Shown piece by piece: positions 26,816-35,816 of a DNA stretch of 64,000 nucleotides (its first letter is position 1; each line of letters opens with the position of its first letter). The stretch covers positions 1-64,000 of the forward strand of contig NZ_JABRPL010000002.1 in the NCBI RefSeq assembly GCF_013249015.1. The letters are read 5' to 3'. The notes below the pieces were generated by a model. It was not told the DNA's origin, ran no database searches, and saw only the letters and a list, made by a program, of their open reading frames with translations. The stretch is from Rathayibacter agropyri. GTDB lineage: Bacteria > Actinomycetota > Actinomycetes > Actinomycetales > Microbacteriaceae. The position numbers and the translations under genes are program-made.

Positions 26816-28246
26816 TCAGCGACTCAGCGGAACGAGCCCTCCTGCCCAGTGCCGGACGGTGCGGTCGATCAGGGCGAGTGCAGAGGTCAGCTCGAGATCG
26901 CCGGAGTGGCCATAGCCGAGCACGAGCGCCTCGGTGCCTGACCGGCCCGAGAACGCATAGTCGTGCAGAGTGGCGACGAGCAGCCCCTCCCGAAGCAGCG
27001 CGGCAGCGACCGCGGCGGACTCGAGCGGCGCGGGCAGCGAGAGGACGACGTGCAGCCCACCGTCGAGTCCACTCGCGCGGCCCCACGGGACGGCCTCGGC
27101 GAACACGCGGACCAGTTCGCGGCGGTGCGCGTACCGCCGCCGTGAGCGAGCGAGGTGGCGTCGGAATGCCCCGCTCGCCATGAACTCCGCGAGCGCGGCC
27201 TGAGTCGGGCCCGAGGCGGAGGCATCGCGCTCATCGAACGCGGTCAACGCTCCCCGGAGCCACGACGCGGGCGGGACGGCGAGGTACGCCATCCGGAGCC
27301 ACGGCGAGATCGTCTTCGAGAACGAGCCGACGTGCGCGACTGCGCCGCCCGAGTCGAGGGAGGCAAGAGCGGGCAGGGGCGCGCCGACGTAGCGGAACTC
27401 GCTGTCGTAGTCGTCTTCCACCACGAGCAGTCGGCCGCCCGAGGCACGACGGACCAACTCGAGCCGCTCGGCGAGAGCGAGCCTGCCCCCGGTCGGGTAC
27501 TGGTGCGAGGGGGTCACCACGACGACGTCGGCTCCGGAGCCGGCGAGAGCGTCGAGGTCGATGCCGTCGCCGCGCACAGGGACGCCGACCACCTCGTGCC
27601 CGTCCGATTGGAGGCGGCGGCGGACAGCGGGATAGCCCGGGTCCTCGACCGCGATGCGCACGGGCCGTCCGAGCGAGGCGGAGGCGGCACGCGCGAGCAG
27701 CGCGACCGCTCCGGCCGTGCCGCTGGTCACGAGCACGTCGGAGGCGTCGACGTCGACGCCACGTGACCGGCGCAACTGCTCGGCGATCTGCTCCCGCAGC
27801 CCGGGATCCCCGGAGGCGGGCGGCGCGGCGGACGGAGGCTTCGAGAGGACCCTCCGCCAGGCCGACCGCCACTCCGGCGTGTCCAGGGCTGTGGTATCGG
27901 GGCGACCCGGACGCAGGTCGGCGACGGCGCCGGTCGCGGTGCGGGGAGCGGTTCCCGCCAGCACTCGCGGTGGCGGCACCAGCAGTCCGTCGGAGGCGAC
28001 GGTCACCGCCGCGCGAGGGTGCGCCACCAGGTAGCCCTCCCCCACGAGCTGATCCACGGCCGCGACGACGGAGCCGCGCGAAACACGCAGCCTCTTGGCA
28101 AGGACACGGCTCGCTGGGATCGGGTCCCCAGCTCGATAACGGCCATCGAGCACCGCCTGCCGCAACGCCTCCGCAAGAGCCGCCCGCACTCCTCCGCGCA
28201 CTGGTGGGCCGAGCGGCAGGGGGATCTCGAGATCACCGGACGCCAT
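26816..28246 (-). CDS. MocR/PdxR-type transcriptional regulator (GntR HTH plus aminotransferase fold)
   Basis: 476 residues. An N-terminal winged HTH of the GntR family (about 18-80: AEALRQAVLDGRYRAGDPIP, RVSRGSVVAAVDQL) joins a fold-type I aminotransferase domain. The PLP-binding Lys is in VGSFSKTISPWLR. PdxR-like regulators often control PLP synthesis or PNPOx-family genes, and a divergent PNPOx-like gene lies beyond the insertion (30530). A second, broken copy of its 5' end lies at about 30355-30450, so the locus is duplicated. The -10/-35 area is in 28247-28325. Confidence 0.9.
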   Translation of the reverse strand: MASGDLEIPLPLGPPVRGGVRAALAEALRQAVLDGRYRAGDPIPASRVLAKRLRVSRGSVVAAVDQLVGEGYLVAHPRAAVTVASDGLLVPPPRVLAGTAPRTATGAVADLRPGRPDTTALDTPEWRSAWRRVLSKPPSAAPPASGDPGLREQIAEQLRRSRGVDVDASDVLVTSGTAGAVALLARAASASLGRPVRIAVEDPGYPAVRRRLQSDGHEVVGVPVRGDGIDLDALAGSGADVVVVTPSHQYPTGGRLALAERLELVRRASGGRLLVVEDDYDSEFRYVGAPLPALASLDSGGAVAHVGSFSKTISPWLRMAYLAVPPASWLRGALTAFDERDASASGPTQAALAEFMASGAFRRHLARSRRRYAHRRELVRVFAEAVPWGRASGLDGGLHVVLSLPAPLESAAVAAALLREGLLVATLHDYAFSGRSGTEALVLGYGHSGDLELTSALALIDRTVRHWAGGLVPLSR

Positions 28247-28456
28247 CGATCACTCCGTTCTGGACCGCTCTGATCGCCGCCCAAGGGCATCATGACAGAT
28301 CCACAACTCGTGCAAAGATCACTGCATGGACACCCTCCCCACTACCGAACGCACCCGCATGACCCGCCACCGCGAGCGCCAACGCATCGCCCCCGCCGAA
28401 CTGCGCACGATCCCCGACGAGGTGCGACCGACCACCGCGCGCGAGATCGCGGCGAC
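28141..28456. repeat. Left copy of direct duplication (pdxR 5' end + PNPOx 5' end)
   Basis: Bases 28141-28456 closely match 30355 to about 30640, then 30938-30970, in the same orientation, with scattered substitutions and small indels. The unit contains the 5' end of the MocR gene, the divergent promoter region and the start of the PNPOx-like gene. In the left copy the regulator is intact and PNPOx is broken; in the right copy the reverse holds. Confidence 0.8.
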
Positions 28457-28496
28457 TCCTCAGCGAGTTCCCCAACCTGCTCCTTGCGCCGCGTGA
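28326..28496 (+). pseudogene. Remnant of PNPOx-family gene (internal deletion, truncated)
   Basis: ATG 28326 opens a 56-codon frame beginning MDTLPTTERTRMTRHRERQR, nearly identical to the intact gene at 30530. At codons 31-32 (Asp-Glu) it jumps to the equivalent of codons 137-138 of the intact copy (DEVRPTTAREIAAT). This is an in-frame loss of 318 nt between two GACGAGG sequences. Homology ends at about 28456, and the frame stops at 28494-28496, overlapping the start of the SGNH gene. Confidence 0.8.
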
Positions 28497-30298
28497 TGGT
28501 CATGGGACTTACCTCGGTCGCGGCCACGTACCGCACAGCCAGCGTCCCGCTGACCCTCTCCGGGGGCACGGGCGCGGCACCTTTCCAGTCAACGGACACC
28601 GCGAAGCAGATACGGTGGCCGGTACGTATTGCCACGGCCACGCACCGGTGGCGTCTGCACGTCCGTAATTACAGTGATCGCGCCTCGATCGCTTACACAG
28701 GCGCGCTCGCGGTCGGCGGTATCTTCTTCGGCAAGCAGGCCGTCCCTGCTAGCGGAGTGCTGGCGGGTGCGTGGGCAGCTCAGCCGACGCAAGTTCAGGG
28801 CGCCTTCTCGACCGCAGCGGACGGATCCGAATGGGTGTCGAGCTGGATCACGGACGCCGCAGTGCAGCTCCAGCCGTACGCGGAGCACATGATCTCTCTC
28901 GGCTACACGTGCGCCGCGCAAACCAACCAGCAGGGGCTCGGCGGGTGCTGGACGTCTGCGGTGCCGGAGGATGCGGGAGTGCTGGCTCCATCGAGAGCGT
29001 TGGATCAGCAGCAGTACTCACCGCTGGACGTGTGGATCGAGGTGGAAGTCGACTCACATGTGCCCGTGGGCTTCTTCCTCGGTGACTCGCTCACCGCGGG
29101 CACCGGTGCGGCCTTGCCCGTTCGGGACTCGTACGCCAACCGGTGGGCGCTCGCTAACGGGTCGATCGCGCAGATCGCCGCGCATCACGGCTCGACTTTG
29201 GACGAGTGGAACGCAGCCCGTGAGTGGAAGTGGCAGAAATTCTCCGCCCTCAGCAAACCGGACTTCGCCTATATCGCGCTCGGCGCGAATGATATTTTCA
29301 ATGGCGAAGCACTCGCGACGGTGCAGGCGAGGAAGCAGAAAATCGATGGTATCCTCCGCGCGAATTTCACAAGTACTTTTTACTTGTCGACGCTACTGCC
29401 CCGCAATGGGGGCGCGACGACAGGGGGTAAGGAAGCTGTACGCGTCGCGTACAACGATTGGCTGGGCGATCTTCCCGGCGACGCGGTCCAGCTTTTCGAT
29501 CTCGCGGCGGCAATCGAGTCCACGACCGGGACGATAGCCGCACGATACGCGAACGCTGACGGCGTCCACCTCAATACTGCCGGCTATGCCCGCAACGCGC
29601 GAGCTATCACCGCCTCCATGGGCTCTCAGGTGGGATTGCTACCCATCGTGCTGCCGGATGTATCCGTGGGTGGGTATACGCGGCGGTTCAATAGCCGGGC
29701 GATCGGCGCTAACGTGGGTGATGTCGTCACTTCCTGGCCTGACCCGACCAGTGGTACTGCGCTGACGACCGCCGACGCAACCATGGCTGTAGCTAACGCT
29801 CCGACTCTCGTGGCAGGTTCTGGCAACACGCCCGCCTCCGTGCGCTTCACGAGGGCGTCGTCGCAGGCGCTTGGGCAGAGTCTCTCCCGGGTGTCGCCGC
29901 ATACCATCGTGACGGTGGCTCGGTGGTGGACGGTGCCCTCGGGTCTAGAAGCGCTGACGTCTAGCGGTAGCAGCACGACCGTACTGAATTTTCAGGGAGG
30001 TACTAGCGCAACTTTCCGCACGAATGCCGGCTCGAGTATTGAAGTGCTTCAGGAGCCCGGCACCGCATGGCATGTTTTTGCTAGCGTCTTCGCCGGAGCT
30101 TCTTCTGTCAGCCGGATGGACAACACGGAAACGGCGGGGAACGCGGGAAGCGCTCTTAGCTCGGCGCTCACGGTCGGCGCGTGGGGAACGACCTATTCCA
30201 ATATTGACGTTGTGGACATTTTTTATTATCCTTTCGCCTTGACCTCCGCGCAACTCTCCACAGTTGTGGGTGAGTTGAAAACGATGTACGGAATCTGA
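28496..30298 (+). CDS. SGNH/GDSL hydrolase with C-terminal lectin-like domain, phage-like
   Basis: 600 residues from ATG 28496 (28502 also possible). The middle is a GDSL/SGNH esterase: GFFLGDSLTAGTG with Ser198, LGANDIF with Asn265, and DGVHLNTAGY with Asp355 and His358. The last 190 residues look like a LamG/concanavalin-like beta-sandwich (SVGGYTRRFNSR, WPDPTSGT, VRFTRASSQALGQ). No signal peptide or TM is evident. The gene is less GC-rich than its neighbours, and its architecture recalls minor tail or fibre proteins of actinophages. It sits between duplicated flanks, so it is foreign. It probably deacylates a surface glycan or polymer (inference). A strong terminator follows. Confidence 0.75.
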   Translation: MVMGLTSVAATYRTASVPLTLSGGTGAAPFQSTDTAKQIRWPVRIATATHRWRLHVRNYSDRASIAYTGALAVGGIFFGKQAVPASGVLAGAWAAQPTQVQGAFSTAADGSEWVSSWITDAAVQLQPYAEHMISLGYTCAAQTNQQGLGGCWTSAVPEDAGVLAPSRALDQQQYSPLDVWIEVEVDSHVPVGFFLGDSLTAGTGAALPVRDSYANRWALANGSIAQIAAHHGSTLDEWNAAREWKWQKFSALSKPDFAYIALGANDIFNGEALATVQARKQKIDGILRANFTSTFYLSTLLPRNGGATTGGKEAVRVAYNDWLGDLPGDAVQLFDLAAAIESTTGTIAARYANADGVHLNTAGYARNARAITASMGSQVGLLPIVLPDVSVGGYTRRFNSRAIGANVGDVVTSWPDPTSGTALTTADATMAVANAPTLVAGSGNTPASVRFTRASSQALGQSLSRVSPHTIVTVARWWTVPSGLEALTSSGSSTTVLNFQGGTSATFRTNAGSSIEVLQEPGTAWHVFASVFAGASSVSRMDNTETAGNAGSALSSALTVGAWGTTYSNIDVVDIFYYPFALTSAQLSTVVGELKTMYGI

Positions 30299-30306
30299 TG
30301 AGTGGG

Positions 30307-30347
30307 CGCCCCTGCTTCACCGTTTTGGTGAGGTGGGGGCGTTTCTT
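30307..30347 (+). terminator. Rho-independent terminator after the SGNH gene
   Basis: CGCCCC...TCACC pairs with GGTGA...GGGGCG around a GTTTT loop, then TTTCTT. It starts 9 bp after the stop and ends just before the right duplication. Confidence 0.8.
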
Positions 30348-30354
30348 CTGTGGT

Positions 30355-30640
30355 GGCCGTTGAGCTCCGCCTGCCGCAGCGCCTCCGCGAGAGCCACCCG
30401 CACCCCTCCGCGCGCTATCGGGCCGAGCGGCAGGGGATCTTGAGATCGTCGGACACCATCGTTCTGGACCACTCCGATCGCCGCCCAGTGGCATCCTCAC
30501 AGATCCACAATGCACGCGAAGATCACTGCATGGACACCCTCCCCACCACCGACCGCACCCGCATGACCCGCCACCGTGAGCGCCAGCGCACCGACCCCGC
30601 CGAACTGCACGCGATCCTCGACGAGGCGCTGATCGCGCAC
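30355..30640. repeat. Right copy of direct duplication, with decayed pdxR 5' end
   Basis: This matches 28141-28456 in the same orientation. On the minus strand it contains the first ~30 codons of the MocR gene, but with one C lost from the CCCCC run and a stop soon after. The regulator start here is therefore a fossil. The promoter-proximal part and the PNPOx start (ATG 30530) remain functional. Confidence 0.75.
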
Positions 30641-31192
30641 GTCGCCGTCGTCCGCGACGGGGTAGCGATCGTGCTGCCGACCCTCTTCGCCCGCGACGGC
30701 GAGTCCCTCCTGCTGCACGGGTCGAGCGGAGGCGGGCTCCTGCGCGAGGCCGCGCGCGGCTCCCTCCTCACCGCCTCCGTCTCGTTGGTCGATGGGCTCG
30801 TCGTGGCCCGCTCGACGTTCAACAGCTCCATGAACTACCGCTCGGTCATGGTTATCGGGCGAGCGGAGACGGTAGAGGGCGAGGAGAAAGTGCACGCCCT
30901 CGACCTGCTGGTCGCGCGTCTGCTCCCCGGTCGTGCCGACGAGGTGCGGCCGACCACCGCACGCGAGATCGCGGCGACCCTCGTGCTGCGCCTCCCGCTC
31001 GCCGAGGCGAGTGTGAAGGTGCGCGCGGCAGGCGCCGGCGACCAGCCGGAACCCGGAGTCTGGGCGGGAGTGGTGCCGCTCGTCACGCGAACGCTCACCC
31101 CGGTGCCGGCTGAGGAACAGGCAACAGGCGTGCCCGACTCCGTCGCGCGCTTCGTCGCCGCCGTCGACGGCTCCGCGCCGCCCTACCGCTGA
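30530..31192 (+). CDS. Pyridoxamine 5'-phosphate oxidase family flavoprotein
   Basis: 220 residues. Split-barrel FMN-binding type: LDEALIAHVAVVRDGVAIVLPTLFARDGESLLLHGSSGG pattern (beta strands with the H-G-S-S/G loop), VDGLVVARSTFNSSMNYRSVMVIGRA, then VVPLVTRTLTPVPAEEQ. Related proteins act on flavins, haem or PLP-like molecules; the exact substrate is uncertain. The divergently encoded MocR regulator is the likely controller, now separated by a 1.9-kb insertion. This is the intact copy of the duplicated gene. Confidence 0.85.
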   Translation: MDTLPTTDRTRMTRHRERQRTDPAELHAILDEALIAHVAVVRDGVAIVLPTLFARDGESLLLHGSSGGGLLREAARGSLLTASVSLVDGLVVARSTFNSSMNYRSVMVIGRAETVEGEEKVHALDLLVARLLPGRADEVRPTTAREIAATLVLRLPLAEASVKVRAAGAGDQPEPGVWAGVVPLVTRTLTPVPAEEQATGVPDSVARFVAAVDGSAPPYR

Positions 31193-31220
31193 GCGCCGTC
31201 GCCGATCCGGAGCCCGGGTG

Positions 31221-32372
31221 CTACTTCGCGTCCTGCCGGGGGAAGACGACCTTCTGCACGACGATGATCACCGAAGCGGCGACCGGAATCGCGACGAGCG
31301 CACCGAGCACGCCCGCGATCGTGCCGCCCGCGACCGCCGCGATCACGACAACAGCGCCTGGCACCGAGACGGCCCTGTTCATAATCCGCGGGCTGAGGAC
31401 ATACGCCTCGACCTGCATGTAGACGAGGTAGTAACACGCGGCGACGAGAGCGGTCAGCGGCGAAGCGAGCAGGCACGCAAGCGAGATGATGACCGCTCCG
31501 GAGATCGTGCCGACGAGCGGGATCAGCGAGCCGAGGAACGCCACGCACGCCAGCAGCGCCGGCACAGGGCCGCCGATGACGAGGAGCAGGATGAACGTCA
31601 GCACGCCGTTCACGCCGGCGAGGGTCACCTGCCCGACGACGTAGCGGCCGACCGCACCGGTGATCTCATCGCCGACCTCGTGCGCCTTCGCCCGGTGCGA
31701 GGCGGGTGCGAATCGGTAGGCGACCGCCTTCATCGAGCGGAGGGAAGCAAGGAAATACAGGGTGAGGATCAGGACGATAATGGCGCCGGTCACCCCGCTC
31801 GCGATCCCCGTGCCGACGGCGAGCAGCCCGCCGCCGAGCGAGAGCAAATTGTTCGGGTTGCCGAGGACGCCCTGCGCGTTCGCGATCAGCTCGTCAATGT
31901 CGACGATGCCGCGTAGCTGCCGCTCGAGGTCGAGCACCCACGGCTGCGCGGCGACGTCGGTAATGATCCCCGGGGCGCTGACGACGAACATCGTCAGCTG
32001 CTCGACGAGAATCGGGATGATGTAAATCAGCAGCCCGGCGAAGATCAGCACGACCACTGCGAAGACCGCCGTGATCGCCAGCGGCCGGGGTAGGCGCTTG
32101 CTCTCGAGCCAGGAGACCAGCGGATCCAGGCCAAGCGCGAAGAACATCGCTACGAAGATGTAGGTGAGTACGGTGCCGAGTTGGACGGCGAGTCCGCCGA
32201 TAACGAGAGCGACCAGCACCCCCAGGCCACCGAAGAGACCGATGCGAAAGGAGCGGATCGTAAAGACCGGCTTCTCTGGGTCGGTCGAGACCACGATGTC
32301 CGGCTCAACCGCTGGCTGAGCGGGAGCCGACCGGCGCCGGCGGGAGCGGGCGAAGGCGCGCGGGGTCATCAT
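31221..32372 (-). CDS. AI-2E/PerM family transporter
   Basis: 383 residues, about 7-8 TMs in the AI-2E family pattern: an N-terminal TM pair, FFALGLDPLVSWLESKRLPRPLAI, a central helix with long loops, and a late VPALLACVAFLGSLIPLVGTI segment then ALVAIPVAASVIIV. Proteins of this family are permeases of varied roles (Na+/H+ or signal export). Role here unknown. Convergent with the PNPOx gene. Confidence 0.88.
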   Translation of the reverse strand: MMTPRAFARSRRRRSAPAQPAVEPDIVVSTDPEKPVFTIRSFRIGLFGGLGVLVALVIGGLAVQLGTVLTYIFVAMFFALGLDPLVSWLESKRLPRPLAITAVFAVVVLIFAGLLIYIIPILVEQLTMFVVSAPGIITDVAAQPWVLDLERQLRGIVDIDELIANAQGVLGNPNNLLSLGGGLLAVGTGIASGVTGAIIVLILTLYFLASLRSMKAVAYRFAPASHRAKAHEVGDEITGAVGRYVVGQVTLAGVNGVLTFILLLVIGGPVPALLACVAFLGSLIPLVGTISGAVIISLACLLASPLTALVAACYYLVYMQVEAYVLSPRIMNRAVSVPGAVVVIAAVAGGTIAGVLGALVAIPVAASVIIVVQKVVFPRQDAK

Positions 32373-32510
32373 GGATCGAGCGTATCGAAACGCGAGCGGG
32401 CCTCCCGGCGCCGACGCCGACCCTTGACGGGAGCTGGTTCGGTCCCACGGTCGATCCGCCGTGTTCGAGCGCGAACCACCAGGGCGGCGCGGGCGAGTGG
32501 AGGCGCGGAG

Positions 32511-33800
32511 TCAGCCCTCGGGGTCGTGCTCGTCGATGACCGCATCGCCGCGGTGGAGAGCGGCATGGCGCTCCCACTCGGCGAGGAGGTGCTCGATCGC
32601 CGCGTGGAACCGGCGGGTCGCCGCGCCGGGGGACGTATCGCCGAAGTAGTGCGCCACCCAGCGCTGCAACCGCTCGACCGCCGCGGTGTCGTGCTCGGCC
32701 CTGTCGATTCGCGCGATAATCGCGGCGGCGTCCTCGGCGAGCAGCCACTCCGCGTCGCCCAGGTAGCCGGACTCGTCCACCTCGGCCGCGGGGCTCGTCG
32801 GTCGAGTCACCAGCAGCGGCCGTCCCGTCGCGAGCCGGTCGTAGACCATCGCCGACACGTCGAGCACCGCGAGGTCGGCGACCGCCAGTTGCCAGCCGAG
32901 CTCGGCGCCGGTGTCATGCACGTGCCGGGCGGCGGGGTCGGCGGCGTTGGCGGCGGCGATCATCGCGATGATCTCGCGGTCCGCCGCCGCGTAGTCAGAG
33001 TCGACGGCGCCGCTTCTCGGGTGCGGGCGGTACACCAAGCGGAAGCGCCGGTCGGCGAGCAGCGCCCGAACGAGCGCGACGCCGTGGCTGCGGATCGAGC
33101 CGTACCCCGCCGCCAGCCGATCGCCCTCCCAGGTCGGCGCGTAGAGGATGACCCGGCGCTCGTCCGGCTCGAAGGGCGTCCCGCCGGCGAAGTGGTCGGC
33201 CTGCGGGCGACCGATGGCCAGCGCGCGCGTGTCGAAGTCGTAGTTCCAGAGCACGCGGTGCAGACGGGCGAGTGCGGCGTCTCCGGCGATCAGGCTGTAG
33301 TCGTAGGCCTTGAACTGGTTGGTCGTCATGTACATCTTGTCGCTTTCGCCGTGGTTGACGAAGACGTGCCAGCGGCGGCCGTACCGCATCATCTGGAAAT
33401 TGCGCGCGTTCTGGTTGACATACAGGATCACGCGCAGCGGCTGGCTCGCAATGGTGCTCTCGAGGTCGGCGACCGAGCGGACATAGGCGACCGGGAGCGG
33501 GCTTTCGCGCAGCAGCACGTCGGCGGCGCTCGCGGTGCGGCTGAGCAGCACGACCGGATGCGTCCGCGCGAGCTCCGCGAGTGGCCCGTACCACTGCCGC
33601 ACCTGATAGAGGTTAATGTCACCGTCGGCGAAGTAGACGCCCACCTCGAAGCGGTCTTCCGGCAGGGGTCCGCGCGCGGCGAGCAGGCGCGCGACCGCGA
33701 CGCGGGCGCGCCGGGCGGCCAGCAACTCACCGCCCATCGTGATGGCGAGACGCGCGTCGGTGCGGAGACGGTCGAAGAGGGCGCGAGGGGCGGAAGTCAT
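32511..33800 (-). CDS. CDP-glycerol glycerophosphotransferase-like (TagB/TagF family)
   Basis: 429 residues from ATG 33800; a longer GTG 33851 start is adjacent to the upstream stop. Peripheral-membrane polymerase family that moves glycerol-phosphate units onto a growing teichoic acid chain. Motifs: VFVNHGESDK (catalytic His), RRVILYAPTWEGDR, LVYRPHPRSG (R-P-H-P), DLAVLDVSAMVYDRLATGRP. The active-site set is intact. Located downstream of the amylosucrase and the GT genes; a wall-glycopolymer role is likely. Confidence 0.88.
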   Translation of the reverse strand: MTSAPRALFDRLRTDARLAITMGGELLAARRARVAVARLLAARGPLPEDRFEVGVYFADGDINLYQVRQWYGPLAELARTHPVVLLSRTASAADVLLRESPLPVAYVRSVADLESTIASQPLRVILYVNQNARNFQMMRYGRRWHVFVNHGESDKMYMTTNQFKAYDYSLIAGDAALARLHRVLWNYDFDTRALAIGRPQADHFAGGTPFEPDERRVILYAPTWEGDRLAAGYGSIRSHGVALVRALLADRRFRLVYRPHPRSGAVDSDYAAADREIIAMIAAANAADPAARHVHDTGAELGWQLAVADLAVLDVSAMVYDRLATGRPLLVTRPTSPAAEVDESGYLGDAEWLLAEDAAAIIARIDRAEHDTAAVERLQRWVAHYFGDTSPGAATRRFHAAIEHLLAEWERHAALHRGDAVIDEHDPEG

Positions 33801-33851
33801 CCCGTTCAGGCTACCGGCGGCGGCCCCCGGATCAGGGGCACCGAGAACCAC

Positions 33852-35774
33852 TCAGACCGGGGTTACCCGCAGCCAGACGAACTGGAGAGGCGCCAGCCGG
33901 AAGCCCTCTCGCAGATCGACGTCGATCTCGGTGACCAGATCGACCGCCTCCGGAGCGAACCTGCCGAAGCGCTCGGGCGCGACCTCCTGCACTTCCTCCG
34001 ACACATTCACGAGCACGAGGACGGCCTCGCCGTCGCCCGGGCGCTGGTAGCCCAGGACGTGGTCGTTCATCGCATCGAAACCGGTCAGTGCGATGCCCGC
34101 GAACATCGGCGTCGCCTTGCGCACCGCGATCAGGTGTACGAGCCCACCGAAGATCTCGCTCGCGGCCGTCCCCGGGACCTCGCGCTCGGCGTAGCGTGCC
34201 CAGGGGCGCCGGGGCCGGTTAACCCACCGCGAGTCGCTGGCCGTCTCGGGGTCGTCGAGGTAGCTGTGATCGTTCAGCTGAGCGACCTCGTCGCCGAGGT
34301 AGAGCAGTGGCAGTCCACCGGTGCTCAGCGCGATCGAATGGGCGAGGAGGACACGGTCGATGCCGTAGCGATCGCCGGCCTCGATCCCGGCCAGCGAGGC
34401 CGTCGTGCCCGACACGCGCCGGTCACCCGTCCGCGGGTTCTCCTGGAACGGCACCCCGCGGGCGAAAGTCCCGTCGAAGCGGCCAGTGTAGAAGTCATTG
34501 AGGAACCTCCGGTGGCCGGCCACGTCGATCCCCAGCTCGGCCGCATCCTCATCGGCGAAGGTCCAGCCGATGTCGTCGTGACCGCGCACATAGTTGACCC
34601 ACGCCGTGCCCGCGGGCAGCGCATGCCGACGCTCCAACGCCTGCGCGAGGAGGCTAACGTCCCGCGTGGCCAGCGCCTCCCAGGTCAGCGCCATCTGCAG
34701 CGGGTTGTACGAGAGCTGACACTCCTCGACGTCGATGTACTCGATCACCTCGTCGGGATGCACGATCGCCTCGGACTTGAACAGCAGCGCCGGAGCCGCC
34801 AGACGGCAGACCTCGTTGAAGGCGCGCAGCAGAAGGTGCGCCTGCGGCTGCGATTCACAGGTGGTGCCGAGCTCCTTCCAGATGAAGGCCACCGCGTCCA
34901 TCCGCAGGGCGTCAATGCCCTGATTGGCGAGGAAGAGCATCTCCCCCGCCATAGCCCGGAACACCTCAGGGTTGGCGTAGTTGAGGTCCCACTGGTAGCG
35001 GTGGAACGTCGTCCACACCCAGCGGCCGTCCTCCAGCTGCACGAAGGAGCCGGGATGATCGTCCGGGAAGATCTCTCGGGTGGTGCGCTCGAAGGAGTCC
35101 GGCATCTCCCGGTCCGGGAAGATCCAGTAGTAGTCCTCGAAGCGCGGCTCGCCGGCCAGCGCCCGCCGCGCCCACTCGTGCTCGTTCGAGGTGTGATTGA
35201 AGACGAAGTCGACGACGAGGGCGATGCCCTGCTCGCGCAACTCGGCGGCCAGCAGGCGCAACTGTTCCATGTCGCCCAGGTCGGGCCGCACTCGCCGGTA
35301 ACTGGACACCGCGTAGCCGCCGTCCGATTCGCCCTGCGGTGCGTCGAATAGCGGCATCAGGTGCAGGTAGTTCAGCCCGAGCTCGCGGAAATAAGGGATC
35401 TCGGCGCGCAGACCCTCGAGAGTGCCGGCGAAGCGATCGACATAGCAGACACCGCCGAGCGCCTTGTTCGAGAGGAACCAGTCCGGGTTCAGCTCACGGG
35501 CGCGGTCGAGCGCGCGCAGCTCCTGGGACCGCTCCTCCCACGAGGCGGCGGCGAGTTCGACGATCGCAACGAGCTGGTCGACGAGGTCGTCGCGGCCCGC
35601 ATAGACCGCGGACAGCAACCCGACCAGCCGCGGGAGGTGCGCGTCGAGCCGCTCGCGAAGCTCGTCCTCGACAGGGCCAAGGCGTCCGCGGACAGCCGCG
35701 AGAAGATCCGCCTCGGCAGCGGTCGCCTCCTGCTCGGCGCGCTCGGGCGGGGAGAGCTGGGTCGAATCGAACAC
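33852..35774 (-). CDS. Amylosucrase-type GH13 enzyme
   Basis: 640 residues, matching amylosucrase length. It transfers glucose from sucrose to alpha-1,4-glucan, or acts in a related transglucosylation. Conserved GH13 regions: VVDFVFNHTS (I), GIDALRMDAVAF (II, Asp nucleophile), LLFKSEAIVHP (III, Glu acid/base), VNYVRGHDDIGW (IV, His-Asp-Asp). The helical N-terminal domain (residues 10-90) is typical of amylosucrases. No signal peptide, so it is cytoplasmic. It lies among wall-polymer glycosyltransferases. Sucrose hydrolase or phosphorylase-like activity is an alternative. Confidence 0.88.
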   Translation of the reverse strand: MFDSTQLSPPERAEQEATAAEADLLAAVRGRLGPVEDELRERLDAHLPRLVGLLSAVYAGRDDLVDQLVAIVELAAASWEERSQELRALDRARELNPDWFLSNKALGGVCYVDRFAGTLEGLRAEIPYFRELGLNYLHLMPLFDAPQGESDGGYAVSSYRRVRPDLGDMEQLRLLAAELREQGIALVVDFVFNHTSNEHEWARRALAGEPRFEDYYWIFPDREMPDSFERTTREIFPDDHPGSFVQLEDGRWVWTTFHRYQWDLNYANPEVFRAMAGEMLFLANQGIDALRMDAVAFIWKELGTTCESQPQAHLLLRAFNEVCRLAAPALLFKSEAIVHPDEVIEYIDVEECQLSYNPLQMALTWEALATRDVSLLAQALERRHALPAGTAWVNYVRGHDDIGWTFADEDAAELGIDVAGHRRFLNDFYTGRFDGTFARGVPFQENPRTGDRRVSGTTASLAGIEAGDRYGIDRVLLAHSIALSTGGLPLLYLGDEVAQLNDHSYLDDPETASDSRWVNRPRRPWARYAEREVPGTAASEIFGGLVHLIAVRKATPMFAGIALTGFDAMNDHVLGYQRPGDGEAVLVLVNVSEEVQEVAPERFGRFAPEAVDLVTEIDVDLREGFRLAPLQFVWLRVTPV

Positions 35775-35816
35775 CGTCGTCCTTTCGGGGCCCCGGCGGG
35801 GGCGGATTCCCCGATG

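Noticed and set aside
28292-28495. Upstream extension of the SGNH protein
   Set aside because: That frame runs through the duplicated PNPOx/promoter DNA in the wrong frame and is Arg/Pro/His-rich; homology shows it is not part of the protein.
32181-35351. Very long plus-strand open frame (about 1056 codons) antisense to AI-2E, TagF-like and amylosucrase genes
   Set aside because: Its sequence is Arg/Val/Glu-rich antisense shadow with no family motifs; the minus-strand genes carry complete catalytic motifs.
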